A stretch of 64,000 nt of DNA from Lachnospiraceae oral taxon 107 str. F0167 (GCA_000209465.1 GL890598.1:9115-73114), one strand, 5' to 3'; shown: positions 27,471 to 36,564, numbered from the stretch's first letter. Made by a program: numbers and translations. The notes: a model not told the origin generated them from the letters alone.

Positions 27471-28835
27471 ATGGATAATGATGTAAAAGATAAAAAAGAA
27501 CAAAGAAGGCAATATATACTGACTGCTCCTTTAATGCCTCTGCTTGTAAAAATGGCTGTACCTACGGTAATAGGTATGCTTGTGATGATCTTATATAATC
27601 TTACAGATACATTTTTTATAGCAATGCTTGGCAATAAGTCAATGACTGCAGCTATAGGGATAGCCTTCAGCTTTATAAGTGTAATTCAGGCCATAGGCTT
27701 TTGGCTTGGATATGGAAGCGGTAATGCCATGTCAAGAAGTCTTGGAGAGGGAAAGTATAATGAGGCGGAGAGTTTTGCTTCTATGGCGGCTGTAACGGCT
27801 GTTTTTATCGGAGTGATTTTAGCTGTAATATCAAGTATATTTTTAAGTCCGCTCAGTTTATTTATAGGTGGGGCGGCATCTGATAATCTCTATATATTTA
27901 CAAAGGAATATCTGAAAGTAATAGTAATAAGCATACCCTTTATGCTGTTTTCACTTGTTATATATAATCAGCTGAGGCTTTGCGGCAATGTAGGTGACGG
28001 CATGAAAGGCCTTTTATCGGGCATGATTGTAAATATAGTTTTAGATCCTGTATTTATGTTCGGTCTTAAAATGGGCTTTATAGGAGCGGCTTATGCCACC
28101 TTAACAGGGCAGATAATAGGAAGTCTTGTTTTGTTTCGGCTTATAAGAAAGAACGGAAATATTCCTATAAGTTTTAAAAAAGTGAAATTTACAAAAGACA
28201 ATATTTACCATATTTTAATAGGCGGACTTCCAAATTTTGCAAGGCAGGGAATTACAAGCCTCTCAATGGTTTTATTAAATATAGCTGCCTCAGGATTTGG
28301 TGAGGATGTGGTGGCGGCAATTACGGTAAGTTCCAAGATATCTGCAATCGCCTATATGATTGTAATAGGCTGGGGGCAGGGGTTTCAGCCTGTTTGTGCA
28401 ATGAACTATGGAGCAAAGCAGTATGACAGAGTAAAAAAAGCTTTTAAATATACTGTGAAAGCAGGTACGATTTTTTTGATTATTTCTTCGATATGCCTAT
28501 ATATATTTGCAAAATTTCCTACTATGGCTTTATCAAGAAACAATGAGATTATAGAAATAAGTGTAATAATACTTAGACTTCAATGCCTGAGTCTTCCATT
28601 GATGGGGTATTTTGCGACAAGCAGCATGCTTATGCAAAATACCGGAAGGTATTATTTGTCACTTATTATTTCGATTTCAAGACAGGGTATATTTTATATT
28701 CCATTATTATTTTTACTTCCTTTGGTTTTCGGACAGTGGGGGATTTATCTGATACAGCCGTTATCAGATATAGCTGCTTTTATACTTGCGATGTTGATGG
28801 TTGAAAATAGCAACATATGGAAAGTCTTTGCCTAA
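27471..28835 (+). CDS. MATE-family multidrug efflux transporter
   Basis: This is an intact 454-residue MATE antiporter with about 12 membrane segments. It begins LTAPLMPLLVKMAVPTVIGM, and has MILYNLTDTFFIAMLG and GWGQGFQPVCAMNYGA, the two related halves typical of the family. It starts directly after the stop of the Rph-like gene (TAGATG), so the two are co-translated. It would export cationic drugs or metabolites with Na+ or H+. It differs from the frameshifted MATE gene at 20494 in sequence and length. Confidence 0.93.
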   Translation: MDNDVKDKKEQRRQYILTAPLMPLLVKMAVPTVIGMLVMILYNLTDTFFIAMLGNKSMTAAIGIAFSFISVIQAIGFWLGYGSGNAMSRSLGEGKYNEAESFASMAAVTAVFIGVILAVISSIFLSPLSLFIGGAASDNLYIFTKEYLKVIVISIPFMLFSLVIYNQLRLCGNVGDGMKGLLSGMIVNIVLDPVFMFGLKMGFIGAAYATLTGQIIGSLVLFRLIRKNGNIPISFKKVKFTKDNIYHILIGGLPNFARQGITSLSMVLLNIAASGFGEDVVAAITVSSKISAIAYMIVIGWGQGFQPVCAMNYGAKQYDRVKKAFKYTVKAGTIFLIISSICLYIFAKFPTMALSRNNEIIEISVIILRLQCLSLPLMGYFATSSMLMQNTGRYYLSLIISISRQGIFYIPLLFLLPLVFGQWGIYLIQPLSDIAAFILAMLMVENSNIWKVFA

Positions 28836-28903
28836 AATGATTTCCATACAAAAGTTTTTATAAATAAAGAGCTTACATTTTTAAAAAGAAAATCATAAGG
28901 ATG

Positions 28904-28931
28904 TTGATTTGTAACCCACATATGCTATGCT
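28904..28931 (+). promoter_or_regulatory. Possible promoter ahead of the lipoprotein gene
   Basis: TTGATT (28904-28909) and TATGCT (28926-28931) lie 16 bases apart in the 262-base spacer after the MATE gene. I see nothing else in that spacer except AAGGAGG before the lipoprotein. Confidence 0.35.
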
Positions 28932-29097
28932 GTTTATATATTAAGCCCATACTGTAGATATATACATATTTATATTATATCAAAGGTAGCATTATATCCA
29001 ACCGGGCAGAGTTTTCGAATCATATAATATAAATTTAGGGTTTTGTAATGCTTGAAAAGTACAAGAAACAAGAATGGGAAGGAGGTCTTAAATATTA

Positions 29098-29865
29098 ATG
29101 AAGAAAAATATATGGATAGTAGTAATAGCGGCTATACTTGCCGGTTGCAATGTAAATTCAAAAGCGGACATAGGCAGTGAGAATGCAGTTGCAGATGTTA
29201 AGGTTGCAGAGGGAAATGAAAGTACCGAGGAGACATCTGCAAATACATCAACTGTTAATGCAGATAATAGTATATCTCAAGGAGAAATTAAGGATGGAGT
29301 CTGTCTTGAACTTGTTTCAGATATAGATATGACACCGATACATTACCTAACCTTGAGAAAAAGGGATACTGTAAATGATAAAATAATTAAGCTTGAGAAT
29401 GATAATTTTCAGTTTGATATTTCAGCTCAAAATGTAGTTTCATATAGCATTGATGATGTAGGAAATCTTGTAATTGAGTTAAATACTTTGGGAGAAAGTT
29501 CACCTATAAATATGACTCTTGACGGCTGCAAATATTCATACTCACCACCTGAGGTTTCCCCCAAAACTCTGATTTTAAATCAAGATATCAGCTATGGTAA
29601 TTATACTGCTACAATTGATAAAGGTGAGATTTACCCAAATTCTATAGTTTTATATTTATCAAATCCAAATGATAAAAAGGCTTTTCATGAAGCTTTTCTT
29701 CTTGTAGATAATGATATGGAAAATGAAATGGCACCTAATGTAGTGCTTACCGATGAGGGTATGATTCTTATTTATCCGGGGAAAGAATTTGGAAAGAAGG
29801 ATAATATAACTATTAAAATCGGAGGTAAGGGAAATTATACCTTTCAGGATATTATATTGAAATAA
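29098..29865 (+). CDS. Putative lipoprotein, 255 aa
   Basis: The N-terminus MKKNIWIVVIAAILAGCNVN is a lipoprotein signal with the lipobox LAGC, so the mature protein would be anchored outside the membrane. A Ser/Thr/Glu-rich linker follows to about residue 65. The rest looks beta-rich with no motif I recognise. GGAAGGAGG precedes the start. It stands between the MATE gene and the second RsgI-like gene with its own promoter and terminator, so a functional link to either is not shown. Confidence 0.8.
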   Translation: MKKNIWIVVIAAILAGCNVNSKADIGSENAVADVKVAEGNESTEETSANTSTVNADNSISQGEIKDGVCLELVSDIDMTPIHYLTLRKRDTVNDKIIKLENDNFQFDISAQNVVSYSIDDVGNLVIELNTLGESSPINMTLDGCKYSYSPPEVSPKTLILNQDISYGNYTATIDKGEIYPNSIVLYLSNPNDKKAFHEAFLLVDNDMENEMAPNVVLTDEGMILIYPGKEFGKKDNITIKIGGKGNYTFQDIILK

Positions 29866-29939
29866 GTATTAAAGTTTTTTGTAAATACAATTAAAGTACA
29901 AATAAAAAATAACTGAATTTAATATCTACAGTATAAATA

Positions 29940-29985
29940 AGTATCCCGATAAGTACAGATTTGTGGCTTGTTTGGGGTACTTTTT
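29940..29985 (+). terminator. Probable terminator of the lipoprotein gene
   Basis: AGTATCCC (29940-29947) pairs with GGGGTACT (29974-29981) with one wobble, around a 26-base loop, followed by five T. The rest of the 328-base spacer up to 30193 holds the ECF-type element described next and an unremarkable 5' leader. Confidence 0.55.
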
Positions 29986-30042
29986 ATCTTCTTAAAAAGT
30001 CTTTCCATATAAAAAAATAAAAATAAAAAATTTAAAATAGTT

Positions 30043-30083
30043 TGCAATAAAATGCTATCCTCGTGCATTAATATAATGAAAGG
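30043..30083 (+). promoter_or_regulatory. Second copy of the putative ECF-type promoter
   Basis: This element is identical to 21807-21847 except at three positions. It lies about 110 bases before the second RsgI-like gene. The conservation stops outside the element, which argues for functional constraint on it and not only for recent duplication. Confidence 0.6.
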
Positions 30084-30193
30084 GTAAATAAGAGGTTTTA
30101 AAATAAAGCAATCTTATATAAATATACCAAAATGATCGTCGATGATGGATGGTGTACATAGAGAATTGTGAATATGGAAAGGATGGAAGCACA

Positions 30194-31705
30194 ATGAAGA
30201 AGAATATATTTAGTAAAGGATTTATAGGAGCGGCAACAGTAGCTTGTGTATTATTGGGAGCAGGAATTTTCGGAATACCGTATTATGGAAATAACTTTGT
30301 TCCGGACTCACATGTGGATATAGATATAAACCCGGGAGTAGAGATAGTAACAAATAAAAATAACAAGGTTATAGAGATATTATCAACAAATAATGACGGA
30401 AAGACAGTTATTGACGGAATGAATCTGAAAAATTCCGAGCTTAAGGTGGCGGTAAATGCACTTATCGGCTCAATGGTTCAAAAGGGATATATAGAAAATG
30501 ACAATACCGGAATACTGGTTACTGTAAGAAATAATAATCAGGACAGGGCGGATAAGGTAAAAGCAGAGGTATTGGATGATATAAACTTTGCACTGTATAA
30601 GAATGATGTGCAGGCGGCTGTTATAAATCAGACCTTAAAAAACACTAAGAATGCGGATAAATTTGCAAGAGAAAACAATGTATCTATAGGTAAGTCCGTA
30701 TTCGTACTGAATCTGGCAGCTAAGGACAGTACTCTGGATGCAAGAGAGCTGGCTAAGATGAGAGTTAGCGATATTGCCGATTTGGTTGTTAAGAAGGGTA
30801 TAGATATAAGGGATATAGTGGATTATGACTATGATGACAGCATCTGGGAGAATACTGCGGACGCTATCGAAGATATAGATGAGAATGCAAATAAAGCGGC
30901 AGGTATAAATACCGTTGCTATATCAAGTACAAAGAAGCAAATCGGTGTTGAGGGGGCAAAGCAGATAGCACTTGCACATGCAAAGGTGGCTCAGAAGGAT
31001 GTTACATTTATTAAGGCTGAACTTGAGACAGAAAATGGCAGATTGGTTTATGATATAGAATTTTACAGCGGAAATGTGGAATATGATTATGATATAGATG
31101 CTGTAAGCGGTGATATAGTATCATATGATTATGATATTGAAAACTACAATATTCCGGTACAGCCTACAGAGGTACAGCAGACAAATGCGGATACGGTGGA
31201 TATAGGCGTAGAAAAGGCAAAAGAGATTGCACTCTCACATGCAGGACATTCTATTGACAAGGTGTCATTTGTAAAGGCTGAAATCGACTATGAGGATGGA
31301 ATAAAGGTTTATGATATAGATTTTCACAGCGGAAATGTAGAATATGACTATGAAATCAATGCGGCAACCGGCAGTATATTATCTGTTGACTGGGATATTG
31401 AAGACTACTCAATACCTGCTCCGGAACCGGCTCCTACAGAGGCACCTGTACCCGCACCCACAGCAGCACCTGCCCCTGCACCGACAAAGGCTGCAAGTTC
31501 AGGTATATCAGCGGAAAGAGCAAAGCAGATTGCACTTTCACATGCAGGAGTAGGAAGCGCGCATTTTACAAAGGTGGAGCTTGATACAGAGGACGGTATC
31601 AGAGTATATGAGATAGAATTTAAGGTCGGAAATGTAGAATATGATTATGATATCAATGTGGCGACAGGTGCAATAGTTTCAAGCAGTTCAGAGATTGATG
31701 ATTGA
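30194..31705 (+). CDS. RsgI-like PepSY protein lacking the sigma-binding N-terminus
   Basis: I start this at the ATG at 30194, giving 503 residues beginning MKKNIFSKGFIGAATVACVL; an upstream in-frame start at 30149 would add 15 residues of no evident homology. From the membrane segment onward it parallels the protein at 22431: DIDINPGVEIVTNKNNKVI with the Asn-Pro site (about N46-P47), then three PepSY repeats and a Pro/Ala-rich linker. The roughly 50-residue cytoplasmic part of its paralogue is absent, so it should not hold the sigma factor. It may act as a decoy, co-sensor or wall-spanning effector made under the same sigma factor. The ribosome binding site AAAGGATGG is moderate. Confidence 0.8.
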   Translation: MKKNIFSKGFIGAATVACVLLGAGIFGIPYYGNNFVPDSHVDIDINPGVEIVTNKNNKVIEILSTNNDGKTVIDGMNLKNSELKVAVNALIGSMVQKGYIENDNTGILVTVRNNNQDRADKVKAEVLDDINFALYKNDVQAAVINQTLKNTKNADKFARENNVSIGKSVFVLNLAAKDSTLDARELAKMRVSDIADLVVKKGIDIRDIVDYDYDDSIWENTADAIEDIDENANKAAGINTVAISSTKKQIGVEGAKQIALAHAKVAQKDVTFIKAELETENGRLVYDIEFYSGNVEYDYDIDAVSGDIVSYDYDIENYNIPVQPTEVQQTNADTVDIGVEKAKEIALSHAGHSIDKVSFVKAEIDYEDGIKVYDIDFHSGNVEYDYEINAATGSILSVDWDIEDYSIPAPEPAPTEAPVPAPTAAPAPAPTKAASSGISAERAKQIALSHAGVGSAHFTKVELDTEDGIRVYEIEFKVGNVEYDYDINVATGAIVSSSSEIDD

Positions 31706-31779
31706 TAGATAATTGTTTAACAATACATATAATATCTAAAAATATTAAATAAATATATAGAAATTACTGATTATAAATA

Positions 31780-31808
31780 TTGACAAAAAGCAAAAAAGGA
31801 TTTAATCT
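31780..31808 (+). promoter_or_regulatory. Sigma-A promoter of the hyd maturation operon
   Basis: TTGACA (31780-31785) is a perfect -35 box; TATAAT-like TAATCT (31803-31808) follows after 17 bases. Transcription should start near 31815, giving a leader of about 145 bases. Confidence 0.75.
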
Positions 31809-31814
31809 GTATAC

Positions 31815-31905
31815 AGATACTCCTAACAGGGAAGACAGTGCTTAATCTGACTTGAAAGGTGGTTTGTGAACGGATAGATATGTGCCCTTGCACATTTGTT
31901 TTAGT
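31815..31905 (+). promoter_or_regulatory. Attenuator-type leader of unknown class before the hyd operon
   Basis: Between promoter and terminator lie about 90 bases of leader. GGTGGTTTG (31858-31866) can pair with CAAAGCCACC inside the terminator, forming an antiterminator with one bulge. ATGTGC/GCACAT (31882-31897) forms a separate hairpin. I do not see the conserved bases of T-box, SAM-I, THF, cobalamin, TPP, FMN or fluoride riboswitches. A metabolite, an RNA-binding protein or a short peptide could be the effector. Confidence 0.55.
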
Positions 31906-31934
31906 ACCCAAAGCCACCGGCTTTGGGTTTTTTT
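31906..31934 (+). terminator. Intrinsic terminator inside the hyd leader
   Basis: ACCCAAAGCC (31906-31915) pairs perfectly with GGCTTTGGGT (31919-31928) around ACC, followed by seven T. It lies between the promoter and the first gene of the operon, so it must be regulated or leaky. Confidence 0.9.
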
Positions 31935-31958
31935 ATTATAAAATTTAAGGGGAAAAAT

Positions 31959-32219
31959 ATGGATAACAGAGTGGCATTGATGGCAATAATAGTGGAAGAA
32001 AGGGGTTCTGTAAAGGAATTAAACGATTTATTGCATGAGTACGGGGATTATGTTGTAGGACGAATGGGTATACCCTATCATAAGAGAGGTATAAGTATAT
32101 TGTCGGTGGCTCTTGATGCACCGAATAATGTGATTTCAAGTCTGTCCGGTAAGATAGGAAAATTAAGCGGAGTAAGTATAAAAATCGCTTATTCAAATGT
32201 AGGTAGTAATAATGGTTAA
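31959..32219 (+). CDS. TM1266-family putative [FeFe]-hydrogenase system regulator
   Basis: The start at 31959 follows AAGGGGA and gives 86 residues beginning MDNRVALMAIIVEERGSVKE. The short ferredoxin-like/ACT-like protein with PYHKRGISILSVALDAPNN and the C-terminal KIGKLSGVSIKIAYS matches the TM1266 family that is often encoded with hydE, hydF and hydG. The function is only predicted. It overlaps hydE by eight bases. Confidence 0.85.
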   Translation: MDNRVALMAIIVEERGSVKELNDLLHEYGDYVVGRMGIPYHKRGISILSVALDAPNNVISSLSGKIGKLSGVSIKIAYSNVGSNNG

Positions 32220-33330
32220 AGACAAATACAGGATAAGCTTTGAAAACACGGTGTATGACAGAAATTTAGAAATTGATAAAAGTATCTCTCTGATAGATAA
32301 ACTCGAGAAAGAAAGAAGTTTAAGCCTTGAAGAATACAAGTATCTTGTGGAAAATCTGAACAAAGAGGTATTTGATTATATCAGCAAAAAGGCAAGAATT
32401 ATAGGCGATGAAAACTATGGAAAGGATGTATATCTGAGAGGTCTGATTGAGATAAGCAATATTTGTAAAAATGATTGTTATTACTGTGGAATAAGACATT
32501 CAAACAGAAACTGTGAGCGATACAGGCTTTCTGAGGAAGAGATACTTGAATGTGCAGATGAAGGATATGCTCTGGGATACAGAACATTTGTAATGCAGGG
32601 GGGTGAAGACGGAAAATTCGAGCCGGAATATATATGCGGCATTGTAAGGAAAATAAAAGCTAAATACAAGGACGTTGCAGTGACCTTATCACTTGGAGAA
32701 TATGATAAGGAATCTTATCAAAAGATGTATGATGCAGGTGCTGACAGATATCTTTTAAGACATGAGACAGCGGATAAAGAGCATTATGAAAAGCTGCATC
32801 CAAAGACAATGTCATTTGAAAACAGAATGAATTGTTTGAAAGACTTAAAAGATATAGGTTTTCAGGTGGGCTGCGGCTTTATGGTAGGTTCACCATATCA
32901 AAGCTCTGCCACATTGGCTAAGGATTTAAAATTTATAGAGGAATTTGCGCCGGAAATGTGTGGTATAGGGCCTTTTATACCGCATCATGACACTGTTTTT
33001 AAGGATGAAAAAAGCGGAAGTATTCAGATGACTCTTTTTCTGATAGCGATACTTAGAATAATGAGACCTAATATGCTTATTCCCGCCACCACATCTCTGA
33101 GTACTCTTGATAATCTCGGGAGAGAAAAGGGGATACTTGCAGGTGCAAATGTTGTGATGCCGAATCTTTCACCTGTAAAGAACAGAAAAAAATATGAGCT
33201 ATATGACGGAAAAGTATGTACGGGAGATGAAGCTGCTCATTGCATCGGATGTATTACTAACAGAATCAATAATATAGGTTATGGAGTTGCAAAAGTAAGA
33301 GGAGATTATAAATGTTTAAATATGATGTAA
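32212..33330 (+). CDS. hydE: [FeFe]-hydrogenase maturation radical SAM protein HydE
   Basis: HydE acts in building the dithiolate-bridged di-iron part of the H-cluster. The 372-residue radical SAM enzyme has the cluster motif CKNDCYYC (C85, C89, C92). FVMQGGEDGKF and the later GCGFMVGSPYQSSATLAKDL are typical of the HydE/BioB-like barrel. Gene overlap is 8 bases with the preceding gene and 19 with hydG, indicating tight coupling. No hydrogenase structural gene is in the window. Confidence 0.95.
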   Translation: MVKDKYRISFENTVYDRNLEIDKSISLIDKLEKERSLSLEEYKYLVENLNKEVFDYISKKARIIGDENYGKDVYLRGLIEISNICKNDCYYCGIRHSNRNCERYRLSEEEILECADEGYALGYRTFVMQGGEDGKFEPEYICGIVRKIKAKYKDVAVTLSLGEYDKESYQKMYDAGADRYLLRHETADKEHYEKLHPKTMSFENRMNCLKDLKDIGFQVGCGFMVGSPYQSSATLAKDLKFIEEFAPEMCGIGPFIPHHDTVFKDEKSGSIQMTLFLIAILRIMRPNMLIPATTSLSTLDNLGREKGILAGANVVMPNLSPVKNRKKYELYDGKVCTGDEAAHCIGCITNRINNIGYGVAKVRGDYKCLNMM

Positions 33331-34760
33331 ATTCAAAAAACGCACAGGAATTTATAAACCATGAAGAAATATTGGCTACATTAAAGTTTGCGGATGAAAA
33401 TAAAAATAATATTCCATTGATAGAAGAGTATTTGGAAAAAGCAAGACCGAAAAAAACTGATAAAGGAATTTTTGCAGAGGGATTGAATCACAGAGAGGCG
33501 GCAGTGCTTTTGGCATGTGAGGATAAGGAAGTAATTAAAAAAATATATGATTTGGCAGCTGAGATAAAGCAGACATTCTACGGTAACAGAATAGTAATGT
33601 TCGCACCGCTATATCTTTCAAATTATTGTGTAAACGGCTGTGTTTACTGTCCATACCATGCAAAAAACAAGCGTATTGCAAGAAAAAAACTTACTCAGGA
33701 AGAAATAAAAAATGAGGTTATTGCACTTCAGGATATGGGACATAAAAGACTTGCCATTGAGTCGGGAGAGGATCCTATAAACAGTCCTATAGAATATATA
33801 CTTGAATCATTAAAGACTATCTACAGTATAAAGCATAAAAACGGTGCTATAAGAAGAGCCAATGTAAATATTGCGGCTACTACGGTGGAAAACTATAAAA
33901 AGCTTCATGATGCAGGAATTGGAACTTATATACTTTTCCAGGAAACTTATAATAAGGAATCCTATGAGAGTCTGCATCCTACAGGTCCAAAGCATAATTA
34001 TATATATCATACGGAGGCTATGGACAGAGCAATGGAGGGTGGAATTGATGATGTCGGACTTGGAGTATTATTCGGTCTTGAGTCCTATAGATATGAGTTT
34101 GCAGGACTTTTGATGCATGCGGAGCATTTAGAAAGTGCCTTCGGTGTAGGACCTCATACTATAAGTGTGCCAAGAATAAAGAAGGCGGATGATATAGATC
34201 CGGATGCCTTTGATAACGGACTGGATGATGATACCTTTGAAAAGATAATTGCATGTATCAGGATATCGGTGCCATATACAGGTATGATTATTTCTACAAG
34301 AGAGAGTCAGGAAGTAAGAGAGAGGGCTCTAAAGGTTGGTATATCACAGATAAGCGGAGCTTCAAGAACTTCTGTGGGCGGATATACGGAGGAGATAAGA
34401 CCTACCGACTCGGAACAGTTTGATGTATCGGATCAAAGAAGTCTTGACGAGGTGGTGGACTGGCTTATGCATATGGGACATATACCTTCATTTTGTACCG
34501 CCTGCTACAGAGAGGGCAGAACAGGTGACAGATTTATGAGCCTTTGCAAGAGCGGACAGATTATAAACTGCTGTCATCCGAATGCACTTATGACACTTAG
34601 CGAATATATGACCGACTATGCATCCGAGCAGACCAAAAGTGACGGTATGGAGATGATAAAACATGAGCTTGAAAAGATAAGCAATCCGAAGGTAAAGGAG
34701 AGAGCTACTGATTATATCAATCAAATAGAGACTACAAATGCAAGGGATTTCAGGTTCTGA
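33312..34760 (+). CDS. hydG: [FeFe]-hydrogenase maturation radical SAM protein HydG
   Basis: HydG cleaves tyrosine to yield the CO and CN ligands of the H-cluster. The 482-residue protein has the radical SAM motif CVNGCVYC (C106, C110, C113). The C-terminal accessory cluster motif begins CTACYREGRTGDRFMSLCKS and reaches a third Cys in the following INCCHPNAL. Together they distinguish HydG from ThiH. The start lies inside hydE. The hydF gene follows after one base. Confidence 0.96.
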   Translation: MFKYDVNSKNAQEFINHEEILATLKFADENKNNIPLIEEYLEKARPKKTDKGIFAEGLNHREAAVLLACEDKEVIKKIYDLAAEIKQTFYGNRIVMFAPLYLSNYCVNGCVYCPYHAKNKRIARKKLTQEEIKNEVIALQDMGHKRLAIESGEDPINSPIEYILESLKTIYSIKHKNGAIRRANVNIAATTVENYKKLHDAGIGTYILFQETYNKESYESLHPTGPKHNYIYHTEAMDRAMEGGIDDVGLGVLFGLESYRYEFAGLLMHAEHLESAFGVGPHTISVPRIKKADDIDPDAFDNGLDDDTFEKIIACIRISVPYTGMIISTRESQEVRERALKVGISQISGASRTSVGGYTEEIRPTDSEQFDVSDQRSLDEVVDWLMHMGHIPSFCTACYREGRTGDRFMSLCKSGQIINCCHPNALMTLSEYMTDYASEQTKSDGMEMIKHELEKISNPKVKERATDYINQIETTNARDFRF

Positions 34761-34761
34761 T

Positions 34762-35949
34762 ATGAATAGTACACCGATGGGAGAGAGAGCGACCATTTGC
34801 CTGTTCGGTCGCTGTAATGTAGGGAAATCAAGCTTAATAAATGCCATAACTTCACAGAATATTGCAATTGTATCGGAAATTAGAGGTACTACCACGGATC
34901 CTGTCAAAAAAAGTATGGAACTTCTGCCGTTCGGACCTGTAGTACTTGTGGATACTCCGGGAATTGATGATGAGAGCAGTCTTGGAGAATTAAGAGTACA
35001 AAAGAGTATGGAATACATAGATCAGGCTGATTTGATACTCTTTGTGGTGGATGGCGGCAGTGAAATATCAAAAGAAGAGCTCGAGTTTATAGAAAAGATA
35101 AAAGAAAAAAAGCATATTATTGTAGGGAATAAATGTGACAGCATTGAAGATAATAAAAAAGAGTGCAAAGCTGATATATATGTCTCCGCCACTCAAAATA
35201 TCAATATAGATAAATTAAAAGCTTTGATGGCTGAGATATTAAATAAGGGGAAAAAAGAAAAGACTATACTTGGGGATATGATGAGTGAGGGAGATACGGT
35301 GATTTTGGTAACTCCTATAGATGATTCGGCGCCTAAGGGCAGGCTTATACTTCCACAGCAGCAGGTTATAAGGGAAATAATCGACAGACATGGTATAGCT
35401 GTTGTGGTACAGGTTGGGCAACTTAAAGCCACTCTTGAAAAAATCAAGGATGTAGCGCTGGTAGTATGTGATTCTCAAGTTTTTAAGGAAGCGGATGAGC
35501 TGGTTCCCAAGGATATACCTCTTACCTCCTTTTCAATAATATTTGCAAATTATAAGGGGGCTTTAAACAGCCTTTATAATGCGGCAAGGGTAATTGACAG
35601 CCTGGAGGCGGGAGATAAAATCCTTATAAGTGAGGGCTGTACTCATCATCGCCAATGTGAGGATATAGGAAGTGTGAAGATTCCGAGGCTTGTCAGAAAA
35701 TTTACCGGACTTCAGGGTGAAAATGATTTAAAGTTTGAACTTTCAAGCGGGGGAGAATTCCCCAAAGATTTGTCGGTATATAAACTGATAATTCACTGCG
35801 GAGCCTGTATGTTAAATGAAAATCAGATGAAGTCAAGGATGAAATATGCAAATGATGCGACCATACCTATGACAAATTACGGCATTTCAATAGCCTATAT
35901 GAATGGAATTTTGACAAGGGCAATGAAAGCATTGGAGGGTAAATTCTAA
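34762..35949 (+). CDS. hydF: [FeFe]-hydrogenase maturation GTPase HydF
   Basis: HydF is the scaffold that carries the di-iron precursor and delivers it to the hydrogenase. The ATG at 34762 is preferred over one at 34738, which lies inside hydG. The 396-residue protein has a GTPase domain (GRCNVGKSS, RGTTTDP, DTPG, GNKCD), a dimerisation domain, and a C-terminal cluster-binding domain with CTHHRQCED and HCGACM. This completes the HydEGF set in one operon, ended by a terminator. Confidence 0.95.
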   Translation: MNSTPMGERATICLFGRCNVGKSSLINAITSQNIAIVSEIRGTTTDPVKKSMELLPFGPVVLVDTPGIDDESSLGELRVQKSMEYIDQADLILFVVDGGSEISKEELEFIEKIKEKKHIIVGNKCDSIEDNKKECKADIYVSATQNINIDKLKALMAEILNKGKKEKTILGDMMSEGDTVILVTPIDDSAPKGRLILPQQQVIREIIDRHGIAVVVQVGQLKATLEKIKDVALVVCDSQVFKEADELVPKDIPLTSFSIIFANYKGALNSLYNAARVIDSLEAGDKILISEGCTHHRQCEDIGSVKIPRLVRKFTGLQGENDLKFELSSGGEFPKDLSVYKLIIHCGACMLNENQMKSRMKYANDATIPMTNYGISIAYMNGILTRAMKALEGKF

Positions 35950-35955
35950 ATAGTA

Positions 35956-35995
35956 AAGCAGCAAATCCAAAAGGTACAGGGTTTGCTGCTTTTTT
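35956..35995 (+). terminator. Intrinsic terminator of the hyd operon
   Basis: AAGCAGCAAA (35956-35965) pairs with TTTGCTGCTT (35982-35991) and runs into five T. Confidence 0.85.
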
Positions 35996-36018
35996 GTAGG
36001 ATTCTTATACAATTAGTT

Positions 36019-36564
36019 TTATCTTAGGCTAAGTAATGAAATGGAATCTTCATCTCTGAATTGTAGAGAAATGGCAGTCATTTCATCAGGTGTTTCCTTC
36101 ATATCTCTGCTCATCCAAAATATAAGATTATTATAAATTCCGCCGATAATATATGAAAGTTCATATTGCTTTATTAAAGATGCATTGGCTGCATATTCAT
36201 TAAAATGAAATCTTTTTGAAATCACATCTAAAAGCAAAGATGAGAGTTTTGCGGAGTGAATAAGCAATATCTCTTTTTTATAATTAAAAAAAGCCATATA
36301 TATCGAATGTATATATATTGTAAAATCAATGCTTGACATATTGGTAAAACCGTCAAGGGATTCCTTTAAAACCATATCAAAAAAGAAAGATATAATATCT
36401 TCCTTGGATTTAAAATGTCTATAGTAGGATGAACGGTCAACACCGGCATTTTTTGCAATTTCACCTATTGAAATTTTGGAATAATCTTTTTCAAGCATCA
36501 ATTCTAAGAGAGATGAAGCCATATAGCCCATCATCATTTCATGTGTAGTATTTTTTCGTCTCAT
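36019..36564 (-). CDS. TetR-family transcriptional regulator
   Basis: I start this at 36564, giving 181 residues beginning MRRKNTTHEMMMGYMASSLL, because GGAG lies six bases before that ATG on the minus strand; longer forms would start inside the operator region. The helix-turn-helix reads YSKISIGEIAKNAGVDRSSY, then YRHFKSKEDI. The C-terminal part has the AcrR-like length of dihydroxyacetone-kinase-regulator types (TetR_C). A palindrome lies just upstream. The gene is downstream of a small exported protein on the same strand. Confidence 0.88.
   Translation of the reverse strand: MRRKNTTHEMMMGYMASSLLELMLEKDYSKISIGEIAKNAGVDRSSYYRHFKSKEDIISFFFDMVLKESLDGFTNMSSIDFTIYIHSIYMAFFNYKKEILLIHSAKLSSLLLDVISKRFHFNEYAANASLIKQYELSYIIGGIYNNLIFWMSRDMKETPDEMTAISLQFRDEDSISLLSLR

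Noticed and set aside
31815-31934. T-box riboswitch before hydE
   Set aside because: AAAGGTGG is present but the conserved T-box bulge (TGGNACCGCG type) is not, and the genes are not amino acid related.
31883-31947. Possible leader peptide with two early Cys codons in the hyd leader
   Set aside because: The ATG lies in a hairpin stem and the upstream purines are a poor ribosome binding site; the hairpin explains the conserved look better.
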